DNA from: DASVHS01 sp038244815
Lineage (GTDB): Bacteria > Acidobacteriota > Thermoanaerobaculia > Gp7-AA8
Assembly (NCBI GenBank): GCA_038244815.1
Contig: JBBRTB010000054.1
Coordinates: forward strand, 1-9,892
Length of the DNA stretch: 9,892 nucleotides
Direction of reading: 5' to 3'
In this document: one piece after another, positions 1-7,305 of the stretch
How the letters are laid out: each line of letters opens with the position of its first letter
Numbering within the stretch: position 1 is the first letter of the stretch
Program-made: the position numbers and the translations under genes
Notes under the pieces: generated by a model
The model's input: the letters and a program-made list of their open reading frames with translations, nothing else
The model's database searches: none
Told to the model about the DNA's origin: nothing

Positions 1-62
1 CGGTCGTTGGTCGTGGGGGCCGCTTGGCCGCCCCCGTGACCTACGACCCACGACCCACGACC
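1..62. repeat. Palindromic GGT-heptamer element, left edge cut by window
   Basis: Two GGT-anchored heptamers (GGTCGTT at 2-8, GGTCGTG at 9-15) lead into a G-run and a small inner hairpin (GCC-GCTT-GGC). The C-run and four ACC-ending heptamers follow: CGTGACC 35-41, TACGACC 42-48, CACGACC 49-55 and CACGACC 56-62. The arms are reverse complements apart from a few mismatches, so the element can fold into a hairpin. The left arm probably continues beyond the window. The right arm is nearly identical to the element at 8017-8124: CCGCCCCCGTGACCT, then A or G, then CGACCCACGACC. That makes this a dispersed family and not a chance array. Confidence 0.85.
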
Positions 63-63
63 A

Positions 64-69
64 TATAAT
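64..69 (+). promoter_or_regulatory. Candidate -10 box of hemL
   Basis: A perfect TATAAT stands in otherwise GC-rich sequence directly after the repeat and 12 bases before the hemL ATG. Transcription starting about 7 bases past the box would leave a leader of only about 6 bases. No purine-rich ribosome binding site lies before the ATG, which fits a leaderless or nearly leaderless message. At a 17-base spacer the -35 position reads CTACGA, inside the repeat, and has no consensus character. The box is seen; the start site is inferred. Confidence 0.5.
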
Positions 70-81
70 CGCCGCCTCGAC

Positions 82-1371
82 ATGGCCAAGAACTCCGAGG
101 CGTACTTCAAACGGGCACAGGAAATCATCCCCGGCGGTGTGAACTCGCCGGTGCGGGCGTTTCGCGGTGTGGGGGGCACCCCTCCGTTCATCGAGCAGGG
201 GCAGGGCTCGCGCATCTTCGACGCCGACAACCTTCAGTACATCGACTGCGTCGGTTCGTGGGGTCCGATGATCCTCGGCCACGGCCATCGCTACGTGGTC
301 GAAGCGGTGAAGAAGGCGGCCACGCGCGGCTTCTCGTTCGGCGCGCCGACGCTCGGCGAAGTCGAGCTGGCGGAGATGATCGTGCAGGCCATGCCCTCGA
401 TCGAGATGTTGCGCCTGGTCAACTCCGGTACGGAGGCGACCATGAGCGCGCTGCGGCTGGCGCGTGCGGCCACGGGACGGGACAAGATCCTGAAGTTCGA
501 CGGCGGCTATCACGGCCACGTCGACTCATTGCTCGTCAAGGCCGGCTCGGGCGGAGCGACGTTCAACGTGCCCGATTCCGCGGGCGTACCCGCCGACGTC
601 ACCAGGCTGACCATCAGCGTGGCCTACAACAATCTCGACGCCGTGCGCGCGGCGATGGACAACGAAGTCGCGGCGATCATCGTCGAGCCGGTGGCGGGAA
701 ACATGGGCTGCGTGCCACCCGCTCCCGGGTTTCTCGGCGGACTGCGCGAGATCTGCGACCAGCACGGAGCGCTGCTGATCCTCGACGAAGTGATGACTGG
801 ATTCCGGGTGGCGTACTCGGGAGCCCAGTCGCTGTACGACGTGAAGCCCGACATCACCACGCTCGGCAAGGTCATCGGCGGCGGCATGCCCATCGGCGCC
901 TACGGCGGCCGCCGCGACCTCATGCAACTGGTCTCGCCTCTCGGACCGATGTATCAGGCCGGAACGCTGTCCGGGAACCCGGTGGCCGTGGCAGCGGGCA
1001 AAGCCACGCTCGGTGTCCTGAAGAACTCATCGATCTACACCGATCTCGAGGAGCGCAGCGCGGAGTTCGAGGCCGGTGTGCGCAAGGCCGCGGACAAGCA
1101 CGGTGTTCCCATCGCCTTCAACCGCGTCGGCTCGATGTGGACGATGTTTTTCACCGATCGTCCGGTGACCGATTTCGAATCCGCCAATCGTTCCAACCGC
1201 GACAAGTTCGCGCGATTCTTCCACGTCATGCTCGGCGAGGGCGTCTATCTGCCGCCCTCACAACTCGAGGCGGCGTTCTTCTCCGCCGCACACGCGAAGA
1301 AGGACATCCTGCAGCTCATCGAGCGTGCCGAGCGCGCTCTCAAGAAAGTGGCGTGGGAGTTCGAGAAGTAG
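82..1371 (+). CDS. hemL: Glutamate-1-semialdehyde 2,1-aminomutase
   Basis: This PLP enzyme turns glutamate-1-semialdehyde into 5-aminolevulinate, the last C5-pathway step towards haem and other tetrapyrroles, in the cytoplasm. The 429 residues match the family's usual length and the protein is collinear with it: N-terminal EIIPGGVNSPVRAF (14-27), GTEATMSALRLAR (116-128), KFDGGYHGH (138-146), the cofactor-ring aspartate segment LILDEVMTGFR (232-242), and TLGKVIGGGMPIGAYGG (260-276), where Lys263 is the expected PLP Schiff-base lysine. GTLSGNP (294-300) follows. The ATG at 82 gives the usual MAxNSEAYFKRAQ-type start; no Shine-Dalgarno sequence precedes it, but a TATAAT box lies at 64-69. No hemA or other tetrapyrrole gene is next to it. 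It converges on ftcD with 6 bp between stop codons. The MutS-like identity of the family (class-III aminotransferase fold) is well established. Confidence 0.97.
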   Translation: MAKNSEAYFKRAQEIIPGGVNSPVRAFRGVGGTPPFIEQGQGSRIFDADNLQYIDCVGSWGPMILGHGHRYVVEAVKKAATRGFSFGAPTLGEVELAEMIVQAMPSIEMLRLVNSGTEATMSALRLARAATGRDKILKFDGGYHGHVDSLLVKAGSGGATFNVPDSAGVPADVTRLTISVAYNNLDAVRAAMDNEVAAIIVEPVAGNMGCVPPAPGFLGGLREICDQHGALLILDEVMTGFRVAYSGAQSLYDVKPDITTLGKVIGGGMPIGAYGGRRDLMQLVSPLGPMYQAGTLSGNPVAVAAGKATLGVLKNSSIYTDLEERSAEFEAGVRKAADKHGVPIAFNRVGSMWTMFFTDRPVTDFESANRSNRDKFARFFHVMLGEGVYLPPSQLEAAFFSAAHAKKDILQLIERAERALKKVAWEFEK

Positions 1372-1377
1372 TGCAAG

Positions 1378-3051
1378 CTACGCTCGGGAGAGGGACTCCC
1401 GTAACGCCCCAAGAATCTCCCGCTCGCCTTCCCGATGAAGTTCCTGCGCCCTTGTCCATGCCGCATCGGCGCGGGTGAGCAGCGCACCGCGCCGCTTCGC
1501 GTCCTGCAGTCCCGCCAGATTGATGCAGACGTTCTGATAGGCGCCGGCCGCGCCGGCACGCGCGGCCTGCACGCCGACGCCGGCGTCGGACAGCGAGGCC
1601 TGCAGTCCGATGCGCGCGATTTCGCGGCAGAGCTCGATCACCTCCGGACACGTTTCCAGAACGCCCAGCGGCACTTCGGTGGCCAGGACCGTGGCGTCGG
1701 ACATCGCCGCATCGCGGTGCGGATCGTCCTTGGGCATGCGGATGGCCTCGAGCAGCTGGTCGAATGCGGCGGTGTCCGCGTCGACGGCGGCGAGCAACTG
1801 GTCCTTGAGCTCCTGGCCTCGCACAGCGATCCGGTCGAGCGCTTCGTGCTTCGACTCGAATCCCTTCTTCGTGTGCGAGAGCACGGCGACCATCGAAGCC
1901 AGGCCGGCGGCCATCGACGCCGCCAACGCGGAGACCGATCCGCCGCCGGGAGCAGGGGACTCGCTGGAGAGGTCGTCGACGAAATCTCTCACGCTCATCG
2001 AGGCCAGAGGGCCTTCCGTGGCCAGGCGGTATTCGATGACGCGCTCTTTCGGATCGAACGGTTTCACCTCGCTCAGTCCGAGCGTGTGGATGGCCGTGTT
2101 CATGAGCGACGATTCCGGCACACCCACGGGTCTGCCCATCTTCCTCAGGTAATGACGCGCGGCGTCGAGCAGCACCTGGCGCGGGACGAGTCCGACGATC
2201 TCCGATCCGGTCACGCGCAGGCCGCGCTCGCGCGCGCGCTCATCGCATGTGTCGAACACGACGTGCAGCGGCGTGACGTCGAGGTCGGTCAGGTTGATCG
2301 ACACCTGGGCGCAGCCGTATTCAGGAATCACCCAGCCGACGGCCTTGACGGCCTTGAGCAATCCCGGCTCCCACACCGGCTGGCCGTTCGGATCGAGCAC
2401 GGGATTGCCTTCTTCGTCACGCTGCATGCGGCCGCGCTCGCGGATGTCGAAGGCCACGCGCGTGGCCAGCCGCTTGTCGAGCGTATTGAGATTTACGTTG
2501 TAAGCGACGAGGAACTTGCGCGCCCCGATCACGGTCGCGCCCGACTTGGGGACGAACGCCGCCGGTCCGAAGTCGGGTTTCCATCGCGGATCGGCGACCT
2601 TGCGCTCGCACGCTTCGTACTCGCCCTCCCGTACGTCGGCGAGGTTGCGGCGGTGCGGTGCGCTGCACGCGTACTCGTAGAGATAGACGGGCACGCCGAG
2701 CTCGTTGCCGACGCGCTCGCCGAGACGCCGCGCCAGCTCCACGCAGTCGTCCATCGTCACGCCGTCGACGGGAATGAACGGCACCACGTCCACGGCGCCC
2801 ATACGCGGATGCGCGCCGCGATGCGTGGTCATGTCGATGAGCTCCACGCCGCGCTTCACGAGCTGGAACGCGCCCTCCAGCACCGCATCGGGATCGCCGA
2901 CGAACGTGATCACCGTGCGGTTCGTGTCCGCCCCGGGATCGACGTTGAGCAGCGTGACACCGCTGACAGAGGCCGCCGCATGCGCGACCGCGTCGTAGAC
3001 CGCCTTGTTCCGCCCTTCGGAAATGTTGGGAACGCATTCGACGAGTTTCAT
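1378..3051 (-). CDS. ftcD: Bifunctional glutamate formimidoyltransferase / formimidotetrahydrofolate cyclodeaminase
   Basis: The N-terminal half moves the formimino group of N-formimino-L-glutamate to tetrahydrofolate. The C-terminal half deaminates 5-formimino-THF to 5,10-methenyl-THF and ammonia. Together they link histidine breakdown to the one-carbon pool. Seen: MKLVECVPNISEGRN at the start and HRGAHPRMGAVDVVPF (77-92), with His81 matching the family's catalytic histidine. The transferase C-subdomain spans roughly 180-330 (AYNVNLNT 183-190, QVSINLTD 249-256). The cyclodeaminase spans about 350-557, with SPAPGGGSVSALAASMAAGL (365-384) and VDADTAAF (423-430). The 557 residues are close to the fused animal enzymes (about 541); many bacteria keep the two activities separate. 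No hut gene is adjacent. The ATG at 3051 lacks a Shine-Dalgarno sequence and lies 9 bases after a TACAAT box. It is 125 bp from ftsX and probably has its own promoter. Confidence 0.96.
   Translation of the reverse strand: MKLVECVPNISEGRNKAVYDAVAHAAASVSGVTLLNVDPGADTNRTVITFVGDPDAVLEGAFQLVKRGVELIDMTTHRGAHPRMGAVDVVPFIPVDGVTMDDCVELARRLGERVGNELGVPVYLYEYACSAPHRRNLADVREGEYEACERKVADPRWKPDFGPAAFVPKSGATVIGARKFLVAYNVNLNTLDKRLATRVAFDIRERGRMQRDEEGNPVLDPNGQPVWEPGLLKAVKAVGWVIPEYGCAQVSINLTDLDVTPLHVVFDTCDERARERGLRVTGSEIVGLVPRQVLLDAARHYLRKMGRPVGVPESSLMNTAIHTLGLSEVKPFDPKERVIEYRLATEGPLASMSVRDFVDDLSSESPAPGGGSVSALAASMAAGLASMVAVLSHTKKGFESKHEALDRIAVRGQELKDQLLAAVDADTAAFDQLLEAIRMPKDDPHRDAAMSDATVLATEVPLGVLETCPEVIELCREIARIGLQASLSDAGVGVQAARAGAAGAYQNVCINLAGLQDAKRRGALLTRADAAWTRAQELHREGEREILGALRESLSRA
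1385..1401. terminator. Weak candidate terminator hairpin between converging genes
   Basis: CGGGAG (1385-1390) and CTCCCG (1396-1401) form a perfect 6-bp GC-rich stem with a 5-base loop, starting 14 bases after the hemL stop and inside the last codons of ftcD. Neither side has a T-run, so intrinsic termination would be weak. It is the only hairpin seen near the hemL end. It may simply reflect the coding sequence. Confidence 0.25.
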
Positions 3052-3060
3052 GCGCCGTGG

Positions 3061-3066
3061 ATTGTA
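3061..3066 (-). promoter_or_regulatory. Candidate -10 box of ftcD
   Basis: Read on the minus strand this is TACAAT (5 of 6 consensus), directly after the octamer array and 9 bases before the ftcD ATG. As at hemL, the expected transcript start falls within a few bases of the ATG, and no ribosome binding site is visible. The -35 position lies inside the repeat array (AGCAAC on the minus strand) and does not match consensus. Parallel placement at two unrelated genes raises its credibility. Confidence 0.45.
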
Positions 3067-3067
3067 C

Positions 3068-3146
3068 GGTGCTGGGTCGCTGGGTTGCTGGGTTGCTGGG
3101 TTGCTGGGTTACCGGGTGGCTGGGTTGCTGGGTTGCTGGGTGGGGG
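3068..3146. repeat. GGT-anchored octamer tandem array
   Basis: Ten consecutive units, all beginning GGT: one heptamer GGTGCTG (3068-3074), GGTCGCTG, three GGTTGCTG, GGTTACCG, GGTGGCTG, two more GGTTGCTG and GGTGGGGG (3139-3146). The period is 8, unlike the 7 of the other arrays here, and no matching reverse array exists, so this locus is not a full palindrome. It fills most of the gap between ftsX and ftcD and ends next to the ftcD -10 box. Readable amino-acid frames across it are a by-product of the repeat and not a gene. Confidence 0.9.
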
Positions 3147-3178
3147 GAACCGAGGCCCGAGGCCCGAGGCCCCGGTTC
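3147..3178. repeat. GGCC-rich palindrome overlapping the ftsX stop codon
   Basis: GAACCG (3147-3152) pairs with CGGTTC (3173-3178). Between them lie three GGCC blocks separated by CGA, each self-complementary, so the 32 bases form a near-perfect palindrome. The pattern also reads as 7-base units (CGAGGCC repeated). The last two bases of the stem are part of the ftsX TGA (3177-3179). At this place it could end transcription of ftsEX or protect the 3' end, but no T-run follows on the minus strand, so it is not called a classical terminator. Confidence 0.6.
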
Positions 3179-4112
3179 ACTCCGCGGCGCGTTCGCGCAC
3201 CGAGAGCCAGCTTCCGAACCAGCCGGCCATGACGCCGCCGAGCATGAGCGCGGCGAGCTTTGGCCAGGGGAGAAACGTCGCGAACAGAAATCCCAGGAGG
3301 AGGGAGTTGGCGGGAGCGAGAGCGTGACGGGCGGCGATGAAGAACGCGTAAAGGAGCGCCACGGCGAACGTTCCGCCGATCAAACCCTGCAGGATGCCCT
3401 CGAAGATGAAGGGTCCGCGGATGATGCGCTCGGTCGCGCCGACCAGGCGCATGATCTCGATCTCTTCGCGATAGAGCATCATCGTCAGCCGGATCACGTT
3501 GGCGATGGTGAAGGCTGCGGCGATGGCCAGGATCCCGCCGGCGATCACGCCGGCGACGTTGATGATGCTGACCAGGCGCCGCACCCGTGACAGCCACTCC
3601 CAGTCGAATTGCACCTGTTCGATCCCCGGCATGGCCCGAAGCTGGGCCACCTCGTGCTCGAAGTTCCGTGACTGTGTCGTGGCGGGCGTGACGTCGACCT
3701 CGAACGACGGTGGGAACGGATTCTCGTCGACCTGCGCGGCCAGCTCGGCCACGTTCGCGAAGTAGCTCCTGAAGCGCGCCAGAGCCTTTTCGCGCGTGAC
3801 GAACTGATGGCGCCGGAGGTCAGCGTGGGCGTCGAGGTACTGCTGCACCGCCGCGATCTGTGCCGGCGTGGCTTCGGGAACGAAATAGACATTGACGCGC
3901 GAGGTGCCCTGCCATCGCAGGACGGCCTGTTGCAGGTTTTCAGCGACGAGCATGAACGTGCCCAGGATCAGGAGCGACATGGCGATCATGGAGATGGCCA
4001 CGAAGCTGCTGCGTTTTGACGTCCAGATCCTTCGCGCCGCTTCCTTGAGGAAATAGGTGGCCGTGCTCGATGGAACGTCGGGCTCGTCGAGATGTCTGAG
4101 CTCGCGCACCAT
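3177..4112 (-). CDS. ftsX: Cell-division ABC transporter-like permease FtsX
   Basis: FtsX is the inner-membrane partner of FtsE. The pair does not pump a substrate; it passes ATP hydrolysis through the membrane to switch on peptidoglycan hydrolases at the division site. The 311 residues fit the family. A soluble N-terminus is followed by membrane helix 1 at about 36-57, an extracytoplasmic domain at about 58-180 containing the conserved ENPFPPSFEV stretch (130-139), and helices at about 181-207, 236-263 and 285-303. The cytoplasmic EEIEIMRLVGAT motif (216-227) is typical of FtsX/MacB permeases. The ATG at 4112 lies 3 bp after the ftsE stop with no ribosome binding site, suggesting translational coupling. 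The gene ends inside a palindrome (3147-3178). No murein-hydrolase activator gene (EnvC, NlpD or PcsB type) follows it. Confidence 0.95.
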   Translation of the reverse strand: MVRELRHLDEPDVPSSTATYFLKEAARRIWTSKRSSFVAISMIAMSLLILGTFMLVAENLQQAVLRWQGTSRVNVYFVPEATPAQIAAVQQYLDAHADLRRHQFVTREKALARFRSYFANVAELAAQVDENPFPPSFEVDVTPATTQSRNFEHEVAQLRAMPGIEQVQFDWEWLSRVRRLVSIINVAGVIAGGILAIAAAFTIANVIRLTMMLYREEIEIMRLVGATERIIRGPFIFEGILQGLIGGTFAVALLYAFFIAARHALAPANSLLLGFLFATFLPWPKLAALMLGGVMAGWFGSWLSVRERAAE

Positions 4113-4115
4113 TCG

Positions 4116-4832
4116 CTAGGAAGAGGCGATTCCGAACAGGGAGTCGGGGCGCGGCGCCCGCTCCGGCGCGGCGATCTTCTCCTCGGTGACCCGGCCGTGA
4201 TCGAGCGTAATCACACGCCGCCCGCTGTTCCGGATGAGGTCACGGTCGTGCGTGGCCAGGAGCACCGTGGATCCGCGCAGATTCGCCTCCGAGAAGATCT
4301 GCAGCATCTCCTGCGAGAGATCGGGATCGAGATTCCCGGTCGGCTCGTCGCCGATCAGCACGAGCGGATCGTTGATGAGCGAGCGCGCCACCGCCACGCG
4401 CTGCTGCTCTCCGCCCGAAAGCTGCAGCGGATACGAATTCAGTTTGTGATGCAGGTTGACCGCGCGCAGCGCGCTGTAGGCCCTGCGCTTGTGTTCCCTG
4501 GGCGGGACGTTGAGCACGGTCAGGATGAAGGAGAGATTCTCGAACACGGTCATCCGCTCGATGAGCTTGAAGTCCTGGAACACCATCCCGATCTCGCGAC
4601 GGAAGAAGGGGAGATGCTTCTGCTTCATGGCCGCGAGATTTCGTCCGTTCACAACGATCTGCCCTTCCGTCGGGACGATCATGCGCAGGATGAGCTTGAG
4701 CAGCGTCGACTTTCCCGCGCCGCTGGGCCCGGTCAGGAAGACGAACTCCCCCTTCTCGATGTGAAACGTCACGTCATGGAGCGCCGTGGAGTAGCGATCG
4801 AACTTCTTCGTGGCGTGATAGAAGTGGATCAT
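4116..4832 (-). CDS. ftsE: Cell-division ATP-binding protein FtsE
   Basis: Cytoplasmic ATPase that dimerises on FtsX and powers its control of septal cell-wall hydrolysis. The 238-residue protein has a complete nucleotide-binding domain: Walker A GPSGAGKST (35-43), Q-loop MVFQDFKL (83-90), signature LSGGEQQR (138-145), Walker B LVLIGDEPTGNLD (157-169) and switch histidine ATHD (193-196). RREIGMVFQDFKLI is characteristic of FtsE compared with other ABC ATPases. The start chosen is the ATG at 4832, giving MIHFYHATKKF as in homologues. An in-frame ATG at 4889 would add 19 residues encoded wholly by the heptamer repeat (APST/PAPT-rich) and is rejected. The array reaches to within 4 bases of the ATG, leaving no ribosome binding site. 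First gene of ftsEX; read-through from the upstream exporter operon is possible. Confidence 0.95.
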   Translation of the reverse strand: MIHFYHATKKFDRYSTALHDVTFHIEKGEFVFLTGPSGAGKSTLLKLILRMIVPTEGQIVVNGRNLAAMKQKHLPFFRREIGMVFQDFKLIERMTVFENLSFILTVLNVPPREHKRRAYSALRAVNLHHKLNSYPLQLSGGEQQRVAVARSLINDPLVLIGDEPTGNLDPDLSQEMLQIFSEANLRGSTVLLATHDRDLIRNSGRRVITLDHGRVTEEKIAAPERAPRPDSLFGIASS

Positions 4833-4836
4833 TGTC

Positions 4837-4957
4837 GGTGCTGGGTGCTGGGTACTCGGTGCTGGGTACTCGGTACTCGGTGCCTGCATCTAGAGTAGCA
4901 CCCTGTCCTCCGAGCACCGAGCACCGAGCACCCAGCACCCTACACCGAGCACCCAGC
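4837..4957. repeat. Inverted pair of GGT-heptamer arrays
   Basis: The left arm holds seven heptamers in perfect register from 4837 to 4885: GGTGCTG twice, GGTACTC, GGTGCTG, GGTACTC twice and GGTGCCT. The right arm holds six ACC-ending heptamers from 4912 to 4953: GAGCACC three times, CAGCACC, CTACACC and GAGCACC. A partial unit then runs into the stop codon of permease B (4958-4960). Folding the arms pairs heptamer with heptamer, mostly with zero or one mismatch, around a 26-base centre that includes TCTAGA. The element occupies nearly the whole 125-bp gap between permease B and ftsE. Confidence 0.92.
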
Positions 4958-6148
4958 TCACCCGGCGCGCAGCGCTGTCGCCAGCGGCAGCCTGGCTGCC
5001 CGGATGGCCGGAAAGAGTCCGCCGATGAATCCGATGAGCAGTGCGTAGAGGATTCCGCTCACGAGCAATCTGGCGTCGACATCGAATGCGAATGTCACCT
5101 GGCTGAACGACTGCCAGTTCATCGTCGCGGCGCGGTAACCGTCGAAGCCGATCCAGGCCAGCAGGGCGCCGAGCACTCCGCCGACGAGAGCGATGAGCAG
5201 CGACTCGGCGAGGATGGAGATGACCACCGGCGAGCTGCCGAAGCCGAGGGCTTCCAGTGTGGCGATCTCGCGGCCGCGCGAGGCCACGGCGGTGTACATC
5301 GTATTGAGCGCCCCGAACACCGCCCCGATGGCCATGAGCAGCGAGACCACGCCGCCCAGGCCGGTGACGAGAAGGACGATCATGCGTGATTGTGCCGCGT
5401 AGTACTCCGTTTCGCGCTGCACCTTCAAACTGAGACGCGGATCGGCGGTCAGGGCATCCTTGAACTGCTGATAGCTGCCCGCCGAGGCGAGCTTCACTTT
5501 CAGCGCCTGGTAGGTCGGGCCGCGGTGATACGCGGGCGCCAGCACCGAGGCATCGGCCCAGATCTCCGATTCGGGCAGGCCGCCCGCCGCTTCGAAGACG
5601 CCGACGACTTTCCACGCGCTTTGTCCGAAGTGCAGTTCGGAACCGAGATCGAGACCTTTGAACTCGCCCAGTGCCCCCTTGCCGACGATGACCTCGTTGC
5701 GGCCCCACTCGAACATGCGTCCCTGGATGATGTGCACTTCGTTGTGCACGTCGAACGCGGGAGGCTCGACGCCGCGCATCGGAACGTTGGCGTCGGTGCC
5801 GGTCGACTTCTTGGGCAGGTTGACCACGACGAAGAGCTCGGGCGAAACGAGTACGCGGTTGTGGGCGCGGGCGATTCCGGGAGCGTCGGAGACGATGTGC
5901 GCGTCGTCGCGGGTGAGGATGCTCATCATCTCGCTGTCCGCGCCGGATCGCATGATGATGGCGGTGTCGGGCGAGCCGGTCGCTTCCATGGTCCGGCGAA
6001 AGCCCTGACCGATCGACAGCACGCCGACGAGGACCGCCACCACGCCGGCGATGCCGACCATGGCCGCCAGCGCCGAGCCTTTGCGCCGCGGCAGGCTGCG
6101 CAGATTGAATTCCAGAAGCGCTCCGGTCTGGGACAACCATCGGCCCAT
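4958..6148 (-). CDS. FtsX/MacB-type ABC transporter permease (permease B)
   Basis: Inner-membrane subunit of the exporter encoded with the fusion protein, ATPase and permease A. The 396 residues show the MacB plan: an N-terminal helix at about 28-50, a periplasmic core domain of about 200 residues (51-255), then three helices at about 256-283, 308-335 and 361-383. The cytoplasmic coupling stretch SRGREIATLEALGFGSSPV (290-308) is the family signature. The C-terminus P-A-I-R-A-A-R-L-P-L-A-T-A-L-R-A-G is also typical. The ATG at 6148 overlaps the permease A stop by one base (TAATG) and has a good GAGGAG ribosome binding site 6 bases upstream (6155-6160). It ends against the 4837-4957 repeat. It is clearly different in sequence from permease A, so a heterodimer is likely. 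The substrate is unknown; the fusion-protein neighbour argues against a LolCE role. Confidence 0.92.
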   Translation of the reverse strand: MGRWLSQTGALLEFNLRSLPRRKGSALAAMVGIAGVVAVLVGVLSIGQGFRRTMEATGSPDTAIIMRSGADSEMMSILTRDDAHIVSDAPGIARAHNRVLVSPELFVVVNLPKKSTGTDANVPMRGVEPPAFDVHNEVHIIQGRMFEWGRNEVIVGKGALGEFKGLDLGSELHFGQSAWKVVGVFEAAGGLPESEIWADASVLAPAYHRGPTYQALKVKLASAGSYQQFKDALTADPRLSLKVQRETEYYAAQSRMIVLLVTGLGGVVSLLMAIGAVFGALNTMYTAVASRGREIATLEALGFGSSPVVISILAESLLIALVGGVLGALLAWIGFDGYRAATMNWQSFSQVTFAFDVDARLLVSGILYALLIGFIGGLFPAIRAARLPLATALRAG

Positions 6149-7305
6149 TACTCTCTCCTCAATGCATCGACGGTGTTGAGTCGCATGGCCTGAATGCCCG
6201 GCAGCAGTCCCGCGGCCACGCCGAGTGCGAGCACGCAGACGAGCCCGATGACGACGTCGCGCGGCGGGAAAAAGAAGATCGGCAGTGCACCGTGCGTCGG
6301 ATCGCCAAGGGCGATCAGCGCCCAGGCCAGGCCGAGGCCGATGACACCGCCGATCACAGCGATGAGGCACGACTCGGCCAGGATGAACCCCAGGATTCGC
6401 GTGTCGGTGAATCCGATCGCCTTCATGACGCCGAGCTCCGACACCCGCTCCCGCACCGCTTGGGCCATGGTGTTGCCGGCCACCAGCAGGATCGTGAAGA
6501 ACACCGCGGTCAGGATGGCGGTGAGGATCTTGCCGATGTTGCCCATCTGATCGGCGAATCCCTTGATGAAGGCTTTCTCCGTCTCCGTCTTCGTCTCGTA
6601 GGGCGAGTTGGCGAAACGCTCGTCGATCTGGCGGGCCACATCGGCAGCGTGCTGCGGATCCTTGATCCGGATCAGATACCAGCCCACCAGGCCCTGCCCG
6701 AACACCCGGTTCTCGTCGAAGTAGTCATAGCGGAAGAGGAACTGCGTCGTGTCGGTCTCTTTGTACTTGCCGTCGTAGATGCCCACGAGGTCGAAGGTCC
6801 AGGTGTTGCCGCCGGTCTTCGGCCGCCAGATGGTGGCCTGGATGGGAATGCGGTCGCCGACCTTCCAGCCGAACTGAGTGGCCGTCTTGCGGCCCGCGAT
6901 CGCGCCGGTGCGCGTGCGGGTCCACGCCTCGAACTGTTCCTTCGGCAGGATGAGCTCCGGATACATCTTCATGTACTCGTCGGGGACGACCGGAAGCTGG
7001 GCGAAGAACGAGTACTTGGGCTCTTTGTAGATGCCGCCGAACCAGGAGGCGTGCGTGGCCATGGCCACGCCAGGGATCTGTTCGATCTGGGCGTTGTAGC
7101 TGATGGGGAGCGACTGGATGATCGAGACCTTGTGGCGCGTGACCAGCCGGTCGGCACCGGCCACGCTCGCGCCCATCTCGAATGCCTTGCGGATGGCGGC
7201 GAGATATCCGAACAGGACGAAAGCCGCCACGATCGACAGGATCGTGAGTGTGGTGCGCAGGCGATGACGCTTGAGATTCGCCAGGAGCAGGCCGGCGAAC
7301 TTCAT
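6148..7305 (-). CDS. FtsX/MacB-type ABC transporter permease (permease A)
   Basis: First of the two exporter permeases, 385 residues. An N-terminal helix (about 17-40) with the usual LKRHRLRTTLTILSI lead-in is followed by a large periplasmic domain (about 41-257) and three helices at about 258-280, 305-333 and 350-372. The coupling motif RERVSELGVMKAIGFT (285-300) before helix 3 and the ending PGIQAMRLNTVDALRRE are classic for the MacB/FtsX permease family. The periplasmic domain is rich in aromatic residues (for example FRYDYFDENRVFGQGLVGWY, 191-210). The start at 7305 is set by the ATGA overlap with the ATPase stop codon and by homology at M-K-F-A-G-L-L-L-A-N; longer in-frame upstream readings would run over the ATPase gene. 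Unlike E. coli MacB, no ATPase is fused to it. Confidence 0.92.
   Translation of the reverse strand: MKFAGLLLANLKRHRLRTTLTILSIVAAFVLFGYLAAIRKAFEMGASVAGADRLVTRHKVSIIQSLPISYNAQIEQIPGVAMATHASWFGGIYKEPKYSFFAQLPVVPDEYMKMYPELILPKEQFEAWTRTRTGAIAGRKTATQFGWKVGDRIPIQATIWRPKTGGNTWTFDLVGIYDGKYKETDTTQFLFRYDYFDENRVFGQGLVGWYLIRIKDPQHAADVARQIDERFANSPYETKTETEKAFIKGFADQMGNIGKILTAILTAVFFTILLVAGNTMAQAVRERVSELGVMKAIGFTDTRILGFILAESCLIAVIGGVIGLGLAWALIALGDPTHGALPIFFFPPRDVVIGLVCVLALGVAAGLLPGIQAMRLNTVDALRRE
6155..6160 (-). promoter_or_regulatory. Shine-Dalgarno site of permease B
   Basis: GAGGAG on the minus strand, 6 bases before the ATG at 6148 and inside the last codons of permease A. With the ATPase gene, this is one of only two clear ribosome binding sites in the window; the first genes of operons lack them. 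Confidence 0.75.

Noticed and set aside
1435..3327. 630-codon plus-strand open frame opposite ftcD and the end of ftsX
   Set aside because: It runs antisense to a clear family member, crosses the octamer array, has no recognisable motif and is rich in Arg, His and Ala, as expected of shadow frames in high-GC DNA.
4833..4889. 19-residue N-terminal extension of FtsE
   Set aside because: Encoded by the repeat array, not preceded by a ribosome binding site and absent from the typical FtsE start.
3068..4957. CRISPR-like repeats
   Set aside because: The units are 7-8 bases and directly adjacent, with no unique spacers and no cas genes.
4890..6140. 416-codon minus-strand open frame overlapping permease B in another phase
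   Set aside because: Arg/Pro-rich shadow of permease B that also translates the heptamer array; permease B has the signature motifs and the ribosome binding site.
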